Source: Bacillota bacterium (GTDB lineage: Bacteria; Bacillota; Bacilli; Paenibacillales; Paenibacillaceae). Taken from it: a DNA stretch of 64,000 bases. Of this stretch, positions 7,905-16,752 are shown piece by piece. The notes below the pieces were generated by a model that had not been told where the DNA came from, made no database searches, and worked only from the letters and a program-made list of their open reading frames with translations. Every line of letters starts with the position of its first letter. Position 1 is the stretch's first letter. The stretch lies in NCBI GenBank assembly GCA_023460795.1, contig JAEWPC010000071.1, positions 1-64,000 of the forward strand. The letters run 5' to 3'. The position numbers and the translations under genes were made by a program.

Positions 7905-9695
7905 TTGGACGTTTTCCGCGCGTTAAAAGGGTTCTTCTGGCAAGACAAGAAATTCTTGCTTGGGTCAGTCATCGGGTTAGCCATTTCGACGGCGTTAGGC
8001 TTGGTGTATCCTCTTCTGCTCCGTACGTTAATCGACGAGATGATCGTTCCCGGCGAGTACGCCGGCGTCACGGGACTCGCCTTCTTAGCGGTCGGCATCA
8101 TCATCGTCAAAGCCGGCTTCCAATATGTACACGGTTTCAGCGGCTCACGCGTAGGCAATAGACTCGCCTACCGGCTGCGCAACAGCTGTTACGAGAAGCT
8201 GCAGCAATTATCCTTCACTTATTACGATTCGGCGCGCACGGGCGATCTGATGTCCAGGCTGACGGCCGATATCGAAGGCATTCGGAACTTCATCGGCTTC
8301 GGGCTGGCGCAGCTGCTGAATACGGCTTTCCTCGTGCTGTTCGGGTTCACGATGATGTTCACGATCGACTGGAAGCTGACGCTGGCGATCGTCGCGATCA
8401 TTCCTGTAATCGGTTACGTGGCTATCCGCTTCGAACAGAACATCCATCCGGTGTTCCGGTCGATCCGTGCCGCCGTGAGCCGCCTCACGGTCAGCGTGCA
8501 GGAGAATATCACGGGCGTCAGAACGGTCAAATCGTTCGCCCGCGAACCGTTCGAGCTGAAGAAGTTCGCGAGCGGTAACGAAGACTACCGCGATAAACAC
8601 CTGAAGCTCGCGGACGTATGGGCCAAATATTTTCCGATTATCGAATTCATCGCGAATTTAAGCGTGGCGGCGCTGCTGCTCATCGGCGGCTGGCGCGTCA
8701 TTCACGGCAGCTTAACGCTCGGCACCCTCGTCGCCATGTCGGGAATGCTCGGCATGGTCGTCGCTCCGCTGTGGGGACTCGGCTTCCAGATCAACAACTA
8801 TACGCAGTCCAAAGCTTCCGGAGAACGGCTGCTCGAGCTCATGAACCAGCCGATCGGCGTCAAGAACGCGGAGCAAAGCCTCGTCCTCGAGGAAGGAACG
8901 TTCCAAGGGCATATCCGATTCGACGACGTCAGCTTCCGGTACGCGAATCGTCCGAACCAGCCGTCCGCGCTGATCGGCTTCCAGCTCGACGTTCCTCCAG
9001 GTTCCGTCGTCGGCCTGCTGGGCGGGACGGGCTCGGGCAAGACAAGCGCGGTGTCGCTGCTGCTAAGAGCTTATGACGTAGGCGAAGGAGCGGTAACGAT
9101 AGACGGAGTCGACGTTCGCCATATCGAGCTTACGAGTTTGCGTGAACAGATGGCGATAGTGTTCCAAGAGTCGTTCTTGTTCTCCGCGACGATCAAAGAG
9201 AATATCTGTTACGGCAATCCCGGCGCCACGATGGAACAAATCGTGGAGGCCGCGAGGCTGGCGCAGGCGGACGGCTTCATACGGGAGCTGCCGCTTGGCT
9301 ACGAGACGGTCGTCGGAGAGCGCGGAATGGGCTTGTCCGGCGGTCAGAAGCAGCGGATCGCGATCGCCCGCGCGCTGCTGCGCAAGCCGCAGGTGCTCAT
9401 CCTCGACGATGCGACGAGCGCGCTCGACATGGAGACGGAGCACCTCATTCAACAATCGATCCGTCAGGTGATGGCTGGCCGCACCGTGTTCGTCATCGCT
9501 CACCGGATTTCTTCGCTGAGGCATGCCGACGAGATCGTCGTGCTCGATCGCGGCCGCATCGTGCAGCGCGGCGTACACGATAAGCTGATCAAGCAACCGG
9601 GTTTGTATCGGGAAACCTATCGCATTCAGTATGCGGATCGTCCGGAAGAGCTGGGCGCCTCGCCGGAAGCAACCGAAAGGCGGGTGACGGGATGA
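7905..9695 (+). CDS. ABC exporter half-transporter A (degenerate Walker B Glu)
   Basis: 596-residue half-exporter: six-helix transmembrane domain (about 1-310) and nucleotide-binding domain (about 330-570). Walker A is GGTGSGKT 373-380, and the signature is a canonical LSGGQ 477-481. Walker B reads LILDDATS, so the catalytic Glu is replaced by Asp502. It starts at TTG 7905 after GAGGGGG. It overlaps the next gene (ATGA), whose product has the opposite defect. The two therefore form one heterodimeric exporter of the BmrCD/LmrCD/TM287-288 type with one degenerate and one active ATP site. Such pumps often export drugs or lipids; no substrate can be read here. Confidence 0.93.
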   Translation: MDVFRALKGFFWQDKKFLLGSVIGLAISTALGLVYPLLLRTLIDEMIVPGEYAGVTGLAFLAVGIIIVKAGFQYVHGFSGSRVGNRLAYRLRNSCYEKLQQLSFTYYDSARTGDLMSRLTADIEGIRNFIGFGLAQLLNTAFLVLFGFTMMFTIDWKLTLAIVAIIPVIGYVAIRFEQNIHPVFRSIRAAVSRLTVSVQENITGVRTVKSFAREPFELKKFASGNEDYRDKHLKLADVWAKYFPIIEFIANLSVAALLLIGGWRVIHGSLTLGTLVAMSGMLGMVVAPLWGLGFQINNYTQSKASGERLLELMNQPIGVKNAEQSLVLEEGTFQGHIRFDDVSFRYANRPNQPSALIGFQLDVPPGSVVGLLGGTGSGKTSAVSLLLRAYDVGEGAVTIDGVDVRHIELTSLREQMAIVFQESFLFSATIKENICYGNPGATMEQIVEAARLAQADGFIRELPLGYETVVGERGMGLSGGQKQRIAIARALLRKPQVLILDDATSALDMETEHLIQQSIRQVMAGRTVFVIAHRISSLRHADEIVVLDRGRIVQRGVHDKLIKQPGLYRETYRIQYADRPEELGASPEATERRVTG

Positions 9696-11491
9696 GCCGC
9701 AGATTCGTGTACCAAGACGACGCTTCGATCGAAACGCCGTTCAACTGGAAACAGATCGGCAGAATGTTCGTGTTCGTGAAGCCTTACCGCAAAGAAGTCG
9801 CGCGCGTGGCGTTCGTCATGACCGTGTTCGGGATGCTGTCGCGTCTGGCGATTCCTTATCTGACGTATCTGGCCATCGACGAGGCCATTCACCCTACGGA
9901 CGGCGAGGGCAGCACGAGCATGCTGATCGGTATCGTGCTCGCGATGCTGGCGATGTACGGCATGCGCTGGTGGGCGCAGCATTACACGATCAAGCAGACG
10001 AATATTACCGGCCAGAAGGTGATCTCCGACCTTCGGACGGCGCTGTTCAAGCATATTCAGTCGCTGTCGTTCCGCTTCTTCGACAAGCGGCCGGCGGGTT
10101 CCGTTCTCGTGCGCGTCACGAACGACGTCAACTCGCTGCAGGAGGTGTTCACGAATGGCGTCATTAATACGATTATCGATATTCTCCAGCTCGTCGGCAT
10201 TACGATCATTCTGCTCGTCATGGAGCCGAAGCTGGGCCTCGCCGTCATGATCACGGTGCCGATCATGTTCCTCGTCTCCTCGAAGCTGCGGCGCACGATC
10301 CGGCATTGCTGGCAGGTCGTGCGCATTAAGCAGTCGCGCATTAACGCGCACTTGAACGAGAGCATCCAGGGCATCCGGGTTACGCAGGCTTTCGCCCAGG
10401 AACGGGAGAACATCGCGTTCTTCGACGACATGAACTCGAGCAACATTCGTTCGTGGAACCGCGCCTCGGCGTTCAACCAGCTGTTCGGTCCGGTGATCGA
10501 AGTGACCTCGGCGATCGGAACGCTCATTTTGCTGCTGTACGGCACGTACTTGATTAAGACCGACGCCATGACCGTCGGCGCGCTGGTCGCGTTCATTACG
10601 TACGTCGGCAGCTTCTGGGAGCCGATCACGCGTCTTGGCCAGATGTATTCGCAGCTGCTCATCTCGATGTCGTCCGCGGAACGGATCTTCGAGTTCATGG
10701 ACGAGAAACCGGCCGTTCCGGAGCGGGAGAACGCCGAGAAGCTGCATGCCGTGCAAGGCCGCGTTACGCTGGATAACGTGTCTTTCGGTTATGAAGCGGA
10801 CCGTCCCGCGCTGAAGGGCATTAACCTCGACGTGAAGCCGGGCATGTCCGTCGCGCTCGTCGGTCATACCGGCTCCGGCAAAAGCACGATCGTGAACCTA
10901 ATCTGCCGATTCTACGATACGGTGGAAGGTCGGGTGCTGCTCGACGGCATAGACGTTAGAGACGTCACGATCGACAGCCTCCGCTCGCAGATCGGCATCG
11001 TCATGCAGGATACGTTCATCTTCTCCGGTACGATCCGGGACAATATCCGATACGGCCGTCCGGACGCGACCGACGCGGACATCGAAGCGGCGGCGCGCTC
11101 CGTCAGGGCGCACGACTTTATCTCGATGCTGCCGGACGGCTACGATACGGAAGTGCAGGAGCGGGGCAACGCGCTGTCGGTCGGCCAGCGGCAGCTGCTC
11201 TCGTTCGCTCGGGCGCTGCTCGCCGATCCGCGTATACTCGTCCTTGACGAAGCGACGGCAAGCATCGATACCGAGACGGAGCTTCGCATCCAAGAGGCTC
11301 TGGCCACGCTGCTTCAAGGAAGAACGTCGTTCATCGTGGCCCACCGCTTGTCGACGATCCGTCACGCGGATCTCATCGTCGTCCTCGATCACGGCGTTAT
11401 CGTGGATCAGGGCACGCACGAGGAATTGATGAGACGGCCCGGTCACTACCGGGACTTGGTAGAGGCGCAATACAGGTATTTATCCGCTTAG
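9692..11491 (+). CDS. ABC exporter half-transporter B (active Walker B, degenerate signature)
   Basis: 599-residue partner of the preceding half-transporter, with its ATG overlapping that gene's stop. It has six membrane helices in the first ~330 residues. Walker A is GHTGSGKS 391-398 and Walker B is VLDEATAS with catalytic Glu520. The signature is LSVGQ (495-499), in which Val replaces the first Gly. The complementary pattern in the two subunits is the hallmark of asymmetric heterodimers: the ATP site made from this Walker B and the partner's LSGGQ hydrolyses ATP, the other site mainly binds it. A strong terminator follows, so the operon is these two genes. Confidence 0.93.
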   Translation: MSRRFVYQDDASIETPFNWKQIGRMFVFVKPYRKEVARVAFVMTVFGMLSRLAIPYLTYLAIDEAIHPTDGEGSTSMLIGIVLAMLAMYGMRWWAQHYTIKQTNITGQKVISDLRTALFKHIQSLSFRFFDKRPAGSVLVRVTNDVNSLQEVFTNGVINTIIDILQLVGITIILLVMEPKLGLAVMITVPIMFLVSSKLRRTIRHCWQVVRIKQSRINAHLNESIQGIRVTQAFAQERENIAFFDDMNSSNIRSWNRASAFNQLFGPVIEVTSAIGTLILLLYGTYLIKTDAMTVGALVAFITYVGSFWEPITRLGQMYSQLLISMSSAERIFEFMDEKPAVPERENAEKLHAVQGRVTLDNVSFGYEADRPALKGINLDVKPGMSVALVGHTGSGKSTIVNLICRFYDTVEGRVLLDGIDVRDVTIDSLRSQIGIVMQDTFIFSGTIRDNIRYGRPDATDADIEAAARSVRAHDFISMLPDGYDTEVQERGNALSVGQRQLLSFARALLADPRILVLDEATASIDTETELRIQEALATLLQGRTSFIVAHRLSTIRHADLIVVLDHGVIVDQGTHEELMRRPGHYRDLVEAQYRYLSA

Positions 11492-11508
11492 TAGAACGGT
11501 TATTACTG

Positions 11509-11545
11509 AAAGCCCGGCTGCGCTCGCTCGCAGCCGGGCTTTGCC
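11509..11545 (+). terminator. Rho-independent terminator after the exporter operon
   Basis: Perfect 14-bp inverted repeat, AAAGCCCGGCTGCG (11509-11522) with its complement (11529-11542), and a 6-nt loop. The tail after the stem is only weakly T-rich. Confidence 0.8.
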
Positions 11546-11655
11546 GTCCTTCCGCGTTACATTTGAAAAACCGAACGAGAACCGTTATCGTGTTGCTTAA
11601 GGAATATACAGGAAAGGCGTAAAGGGCAGAAGACGGACTCGAGGGGGAGAGACGG

Positions 11656-12471
11656 ATGAAATCTAGCAAATGGCTATGGCGCGTGCTTGGACTGACGACG
11701 CTCGCTTGTTTGATCGCGCTCGCCGTCGGCTTCGGCTGGGCGCTCAAGGATACGTGGTTCCCAGAGGACGGGCTTGCGATTCCGGAGACGGAGGATAACG
11801 CGGCTGCGTCGGGCGGCGCATGGGCGGACAAGCAGGAGCTGTTCGTCACTTCGCTCGGCGATTCGCTGACGTACGGAGTCGGAGATCCGTCGGGGAGAGG
11901 CTACGTGAAACGGGTGACGGACCGGCTGGGAGACGTTCTGAACAAGCCGGTGACGCTCGTGAATAACTTGGCCGTTAACGGCGCCCAGACTAAGCATCTG
12001 ATCGAGAGGTTCGAGGATACCGGGTTCAAATACGCGATCGCGAAAGCCGATCTTATCGTGTTCACGATCGGCGGCAACGATCTGTTCCAGCTTGCGCAAG
12101 AAGGCGGATCGATTATCGAGGGCGGAGACCTCTCTCCCGAGCTGCTGAAGGAGCGGCTACCGGAGGTTACGCCGAGGCTCGAGCAAGTGTTCAAGAAGCT
12201 GCGCGTGCTGAACGCAAGCGCTCGTATCGTATACGTCGGCCTGTACAATCCGTTCTACGATCTGGCCGAGATGAGAAGCGGCAGCGGCATCGTGGCGGAG
12301 TGGAACGCCAAAGCTTACGAGCTGGCGCAAGCCGACGGCAACGCGACGGTCGTTCCGACGTATGACCTATTCGAGACGAACGTGGCGAAATACTTGTCTC
12401 AGGACCATTTTCATCCTAACGCCGAAGGTTACGACCGAATCACGGAAAGGATCATGCAGGCGCTCAATTAA
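11656..12471 (+). CDS. SGNH/GDSL-family esterase or lipase, membrane-anchored
   Basis: 271 residues. An N-terminal hydrophobic helix (about 7-28) would anchor or secrete the enzyme. The SGNH hydrolase blocks are visible: block I SLGDSLTYG with nucleophile Ser70, the Gly/Asn oxyanion residues including GGND (Asn141), and block V QDHFHPN with Asp250 and His253. It is similar in layout to B. subtilis YpmR and likely removes acyl groups from lipids or cell-wall polymers on the outer face; the substrate is unknown. Its stop overlaps the possible upstream ATG of the ABC ATPase, so the three genes to 14448 are probably one operon. Confidence 0.88.
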   Translation: MKSSKWLWRVLGLTTLACLIALAVGFGWALKDTWFPEDGLAIPETEDNAAASGGAWADKQELFVTSLGDSLTYGVGDPSGRGYVKRVTDRLGDVLNKPVTLVNNLAVNGAQTKHLIERFEDTGFKYAIAKADLIVFTIGGNDLFQLAQEGGSIIEGGDLSPELLKERLPEVTPRLEQVFKKLRVLNASARIVYVGLYNPFYDLAEMRSGSGIVAEWNAKAYELAQADGNATVVPTYDLFETNVAKYLSQDHFHPNAEGYDRITERIMQALN

Positions 12472-12491
12472 TGGAGGGGGAAGCTAGCATT

Positions 12492-13466
12492 ATGGCATCG
12501 ATCGCGCAGGCGGAACGGGATATCGTATTGTCCGTGCAGGGCCTAAAAAAGAACATCGGCGGCAAACCGATCATACGCAACGTATCGTTCGACGTGTTCG
12601 CCGGCGAAATATTCGGTTTCCTCGGGCCGAACGGATCGGGCAAAACGACGACGATCCGCATGCTCGTCGATCTCGTGAAACCGACCGCGGGCCGAATACT
12701 CGTCTGCGGCGAAGATATCGGCACTCATCCCGAGCGAGCTCTCTCGCACGTCGGCTGCATCGTCGAAAATCCGGAAATGTACAGCTTCATGACGGGATGG
12801 GAGAATCTCGAGCAATTTGCCCGCATGCAGCAAGGAATTACAACGGACAGAATCATCGAAGTCGTCGAAATCGTCGGCCTTGACCAGCGAATCCACGATA
12901 AAGTGAAGACGTATTCGCTCGGCATGCGGCAACGGCTCGGCATCGCCCAGGCGCTTCTATGCAGGCCGAAGCTGCTCATCCTCGACGAACCGACGAACGG
13001 CCTCGATCCGAAAGGAATCAAGGAGCTGAGGGAATTCATCCGCATGCTCGCCGGTACGGGCATGAGCTTGTTCATCTCGAGCCACCTGCTCAGCGAAATC
13101 CAGCTCATGTGCGATCGCGTCGCGATCATCGCCCACGGAGAGGTGATCGCCGTAGGCGAGGTGGACGCGCTCGTCTCGCAAGCCGGCTCTTATACGGTAT
13201 GGCAAGTCGACAAGCCGGAAGAAGCTCGTCGGCTGTTCGAAGGACAAGCGGACATTCGAATCGTAGGGGAACAGGAGCACCGTATCGACGAAACGATTCA
13301 GAGCGGCTGGCAAGACGCGATCGTGACGGTCATGGACGAAGAAAGCGTGCCCGCATGGGTGGGTAGGCTCGTCGGCGCCGGAATCGGATTGAGATCCGTT
13401 CAGCGCGTGGCGCCATCGCTCGAGGAACTATTCTTGAAGCTGACGGAGGGTGAGAAGATTGGGTAA
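12492..13466 (+). CDS. ABC transporter ATP-binding protein (ABC-2/BcrA type)
   Basis: Cytoplasmic ATPase of 324 residues that powers the permease encoded next. Walker A GPNGSGKTT, signature YSLGMRQR and Walker B LILDEPTNGLD are all intact, and the C-terminal ~100 residues are the usual accessory region of bacitracin/lantibiotic-export-type ATPases. I place the start at ATG 12492 because GGAGGGGG lies 11 bp before it; ATG 12471 is in frame but that site falls inside its codons. It follows the esterase directly. Substrate unknown; relatives export antimicrobial peptides or move the permease complex itself. Confidence 0.9.
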   Translation: MASIAQAERDIVLSVQGLKKNIGGKPIIRNVSFDVFAGEIFGFLGPNGSGKTTTIRMLVDLVKPTAGRILVCGEDIGTHPERALSHVGCIVENPEMYSFMTGWENLEQFARMQQGITTDRIIEVVEIVGLDQRIHDKVKTYSLGMRQRLGIAQALLCRPKLLILDEPTNGLDPKGIKELREFIRMLAGTGMSLFISSHLLSEIQLMCDRVAIIAHGEVIAVGEVDALVSQAGSYTVWQVDKPEEARRLFEGQADIRIVGEQEHRIDETIQSGWQDAIVTVMDEESVPAWVGRLVGAGIGLRSVQRVAPSLEELFLKLTEGEKIG

Positions 13467-14448
13467 CATGCTGGCGCTCGTGCAGAACGAGACTTTGAAG
13501 GTGTGGAAAAAGAAGCGTTTTGCCGTCATCGTCCTGATCTTGCTCATTCTTATACCGGTGTTCGTCTATGCCCAGATGAAGATCGCCCAGACGAACGAGA
13601 AGCAATTTAAAGGGGATTGGCGCGCGAACTTGCAAGACCGCATATCCGACAATACGAGGGCGCTCAGCAGCGACCGGATTCCGGAGGAGTGGAAGCAATG
13701 GAGGCGGGCGCTCGTCCAGCAGCTGCAATATTATCTCGATCATGACGTGAATCCGCAGACGCCGAACGCGGTTACGTTCACGAAGCAGTTCATCGACAAC
13801 GCCGTTAATTTGTTCATTCCGCTCATGGTGCTGGCGATCGCGTCCGACCTTGTCTCTTCGGAGCGTTCGACAGGCACGATCAAGATGCTGCTGACGAGAC
13901 CGGTGCGACGATGGCGCATTTTATTATCGAAGCTGTTGACCCTATCGCTATACGTATCGCTAATCATCGTGACGACGATCGCGCTCTGCTACTTGATATC
14001 GGGACTGATCTTCGGCTATACCGGCTGGGATGCGCCTGTATTCGTAGGTTTCCAGGTGAACGGGGCGGAGGTGAACACGGCGAACGTGCATGCCGTCACG
14101 CAAGGCGTGTACCTGCTCATGCAAGCCGGGCTCGTATGGTTCTCCGCGATGGTCGTGGCGATGATCGGGCTCATGGTATCGGTGCTCGTCCGCAGCACGG
14201 CGGCCAGCTTCGTGACGATGATGGCGACGATCATCTCGGGGACGATTCTGTCCGCGATGGCCTCCTCATGGACGAATGCCAAATATTTATTTAACGTTAA
14301 CCTCGAGCTTAGTTCATACCTGCGCGGAACGCCTCCGCCGATCGAAGGCATGACGCTTGGATTCTCGCTCGCGGTGCTAGGAATATGGGGTCTCGGGGCG
14401 TTGTTCGTATCGTTCTTCGTCTTTACGAGACAGGATATTCTGAACTAA
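13459..14448 (+). CDS. ABC-2 type transporter permease
   Basis: About 329 residues with roughly six membrane helices: one near the N-terminus (after KKKRFAVIV) followed by a ~100-residue outer loop, then five in the second half. Proteins of this kind pair with BcrA-type ATPases. TTG 13459 is preferred because GGAGG lies 9 bp before it; GTG 13450 touches that site. The start overlaps the ATPase stop by 8 bp, so the subunits are translationally coupled. Substrate not predictable. Confidence 0.85.
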   Translation: MGNMLALVQNETLKVWKKKRFAVIVLILLILIPVFVYAQMKIAQTNEKQFKGDWRANLQDRISDNTRALSSDRIPEEWKQWRRALVQQLQYYLDHDVNPQTPNAVTFTKQFIDNAVNLFIPLMVLAIASDLVSSERSTGTIKMLLTRPVRRWRILLSKLLTLSLYVSLIIVTTIALCYLISGLIFGYTGWDAPVFVGFQVNGAEVNTANVHAVTQGVYLLMQAGLVWFSAMVVAMIGLMVSVLVRSTAASFVTMMATIISGTILSAMASSWTNAKYLFNVNLELSSYLRGTPPPIEGMTLGFSLAVLGIWGLGALFVSFFVFTRQDILN

Positions 14449-14487
14449 GCGACATCCCCTCCAAACAGAATAAGGTTAATCGGCTTA

Positions 14488-14517
14488 TTGAACATTGGCG
14501 CGGTTATGAATTAGAAT
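14488..14517 (+). promoter_or_regulatory. Candidate sigma-A promoter for parE
   Basis: TTGAAC (14488-14493), 18-bp spacer and TAGAAT (14512-14517), 57 bp before the parE start. A small AATAAG/CTTATT dyad lies just upstream. Confidence 0.45.
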
Positions 14518-14573
14518 GATACGGTATACGCGTCTTTGACACGGACGCTCTAGACTAACAAGGGGGACCATCC

Positions 14574-16547
14574 TTGAGCGATCAATTGGACTTGTTCACG
14601 GCTCCGGCCGCCGCGGTTGACAGCGGATACGGCGCGGACGATATTCAAGTGCTCGAAGGCTTGACGGCCGTCCGCAAAAGACCGGGGATGTACATCGGCA
14701 GCACGACGTCGTCCGGTTTGCACCACCTGCTATGGGAAATCGTCGATAACGCGGTGGACGAGCACCTCGGCAAGTTTTGTTCCAAGATCGACGTGACCGT
14801 ACATAAAGATAACTCCGTCACGGTGCATGATAACGGACGGGGAATTCCGACGGGAATGCACAAGGCCGGCATTCCGACGCCGCAGGTCGTCTTCACGATG
14901 CTCCACGCGGGCGGTAAATTCGGCGGCGGCGGCTATAAGAAATCGGGCGGCTTGCACGGCGTAGGCGCTTCGGTCACGAACGCGCTGTCCGAATGGCTGG
15001 AAGTCGAAATCTACCGCGAAGGCAAAATTCATAAAATGCGCTTCGAGACGTGGGTCGACGAGAACGGCAAGGATCACGTCGGCGAGACCGTCGGCGGCTT
15101 GCAAATCATCGGGAACACGAACCGGACCGGCACGAAAGTCACGTTCAAGCCGGACGTGAAAGTGTTCCATGGCCACATCAGCATGAACTACGATACGCTG
15201 TCCGAACGGCTGCAGGAGATCGCTTTCCTGAACTCGGGCCTGAAGGTAACCCTGAAGGACGAGCGTTCGGGCAAAGAGGATATTTTCCATTACGACGGCG
15301 GCGCGAAGCAATTCGTTCAGTTTCTGAACGAAGAGAAGACGGTTCTGCACGACGTCATTCACTTCGCGGCCGAGAAGGACGACATCGAGGTCGAGATCGC
15401 GCTCCAGTACAACGATGGTTATACGGAGACGCTCGCTTCGTTCGTTAACTCGATTCCTACGCGAGGCGGCGGTACGCACGAGACGGGCTTTAAGACTGCG
15501 TACACGCGCGTCTTGAACGAATACGCCCGCAAGGTCGGCCAGCTCAAGGAGAAGGACAAAAACCTCGAGGGCAACGATTTGCGCGAAGGGCTGATGGCCG
15601 TCATCAATATTAAGATGGCGGAGGTCGAATTCGTCGGGCAGACGAAGGACCAGCTCGGCAGCGCGTCCGCGCGCAGCGCCGTGGATGCGATCGTGGCGGA
15701 GAAGATGGCGGTATTCCTGGAGGAAAACCCGCAAGTCGGCGGTGCACTGATCAAGAAGGCGGTGCAAGCGTCCAAAGCCCGCGAAGCAGCCCGCAAAGCC
15801 CGCGAGGAAGTGCGCAGCGGCAAGAAGAAGAGCGAAAGCCCGAGCCTGGGCGGCAAGCTGTCGCCGGCGCAATCCAAGGACTACACCCGCAACGAGCTGT
15901 TCATCGTCGAAGGCGATTCGGCAGGCGGCTCGGCCAAGCAGGGACGCGACTCCAAGTTCCAGGCGATTCTGCCGCTGAAGGGCAAGCCGATGAACCCGGA
16001 GAAGGCGAAGTTGCTCGATATCCTGAAGAACGAAGAATACAAGGCGATCATCGCCGCGATCGGCGCCGGCATCGGCTCGGAATTCGACGTCGAGGAATGC
16101 AATTATTCGAAGATCGTCATCATGACCGACGCGGACACGGACGGAGCGCACATTCAAGTGCTGCTGCTGACGTTCTTCTACCGCTACATGAAGCCGCTTA
16201 TCGACGCGGGCAAAGTGTTCATCGCCCAGCCGCCGCTGTACAAGATTACCCGCAAATCCGGCAAGCTGGAGACGGTGCGTTATGCTTGGACGGAAGATCA
16301 GCTAGCGAACTACTTGAAGGAATTCGGCAAAAACGCGGAGCTGCAGCGTTATAAAGGACTTGGCGAGATGAATCCCGACCAGTTGTGGGAGACGACGATG
16401 AATCCGGAGTCGCGCACGTTCCTCCAAGTCCAAATCGAGGACGCCGCCAAAGCGGAACGCCGCGTAACGACGCTCATGGGCGACAAAGTCGACCCAAGAA
16501 AACGTTGGATCATCGAGAACGTCGATTTTACGGAATACGAAGAATAG
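14574..16547 (+). CDS. parE: DNA topoisomerase IV subunit B
   Basis: 657 residues. ATPase subunit of the type II topoisomerase that unlinks daughter chromosomes. GHKL ATPase domain: DNAVDE, DNGRGIP, GLHGVGASVTNALS. The transducer domain follows, and the TOPRIM domain carries EGDSAGGSAKQGRD and the acidic DADTDGAHI. The C-terminal RYKGLGEMNPDQLWETTM block is typical of GyrB/ParE. Pairing with parC, and not a gyrA neighbour, identifies it as ParE. The start is TTG 14574 with AAGGGGG upstream. Confidence 0.97.
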   Translation: MSDQLDLFTAPAAAVDSGYGADDIQVLEGLTAVRKRPGMYIGSTTSSGLHHLLWEIVDNAVDEHLGKFCSKIDVTVHKDNSVTVHDNGRGIPTGMHKAGIPTPQVVFTMLHAGGKFGGGGYKKSGGLHGVGASVTNALSEWLEVEIYREGKIHKMRFETWVDENGKDHVGETVGGLQIIGNTNRTGTKVTFKPDVKVFHGHISMNYDTLSERLQEIAFLNSGLKVTLKDERSGKEDIFHYDGGAKQFVQFLNEEKTVLHDVIHFAAEKDDIEVEIALQYNDGYTETLASFVNSIPTRGGGTHETGFKTAYTRVLNEYARKVGQLKEKDKNLEGNDLREGLMAVINIKMAEVEFVGQTKDQLGSASARSAVDAIVAEKMAVFLEENPQVGGALIKKAVQASKAREAARKAREEVRSGKKKSESPSLGGKLSPAQSKDYTRNELFIVEGDSAGGSAKQGRDSKFQAILPLKGKPMNPEKAKLLDILKNEEYKAIIAAIGAGIGSEFDVEECNYSKIVIMTDADTDGAHIQVLLLTFFYRYMKPLIDAGKVFIAQPPLYKITRKSGKLETVRYAWTEDQLANYLKEFGKNAELQRYKGLGEMNPDQLWETTMNPESRTFLQVQIEDAAKAERRVTTLMGDKVDPRKRWIIENVDFTEYEE

Positions 16548-16548
16548 C

Positions 16549-16710
16549 GTGTAAAGGCGACAAACCGCACTACGGAGTTGAAATATCCATTACGCCGCTG
16601 TCCTCGTCGAGTTGCTGGAATGAATTTTCATAGGTTGCAACTCGACTCCGAAGGCGGGCGCTCCGCTCTTCATGGACATTTCACTCCTTCGTGCTTGTTC
16701 GCCATCACAC
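16549..16710. repeat. 162-bp imperfect palindromic element between parE and parC
   Basis: The two ends are inverted copies over about 40 nt each: 16549-16590 pairs with 16672-16710. Matching blocks include GTGT/ACAC, GGCGA/TCGCC, CAC/GTG, GGAG/CTCC, TGAAAT/ATTTCA and TCCAT/ATGGA, with small bulges. Inside are two further hairpins: TCGAGTTGC 16607-16615 with GCAACTCGA 16637-16645 (itself enclosing ATGAA-TT-TTCAT), and GAAGGCGG with CCGCTCTTC near 16650-16670. As RNA this would fold into a long stem closing a branched loop. It could be a MITE-like intergenic element or a structured RNA; it has no terminator T-run. Confidence 0.7.
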
Positions 16711-16752
16711 ATGGGTATCATCCTATTCCGTAAAAGCTGAGGGGGAAGTTTA

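Noticed and set aside
14730..16157. Long open frame antisense to parE
   Set aside because: GC-rich codon structure of parE gives long open shadow frames; no start signals and Arg/Val/Leu-biased translation.
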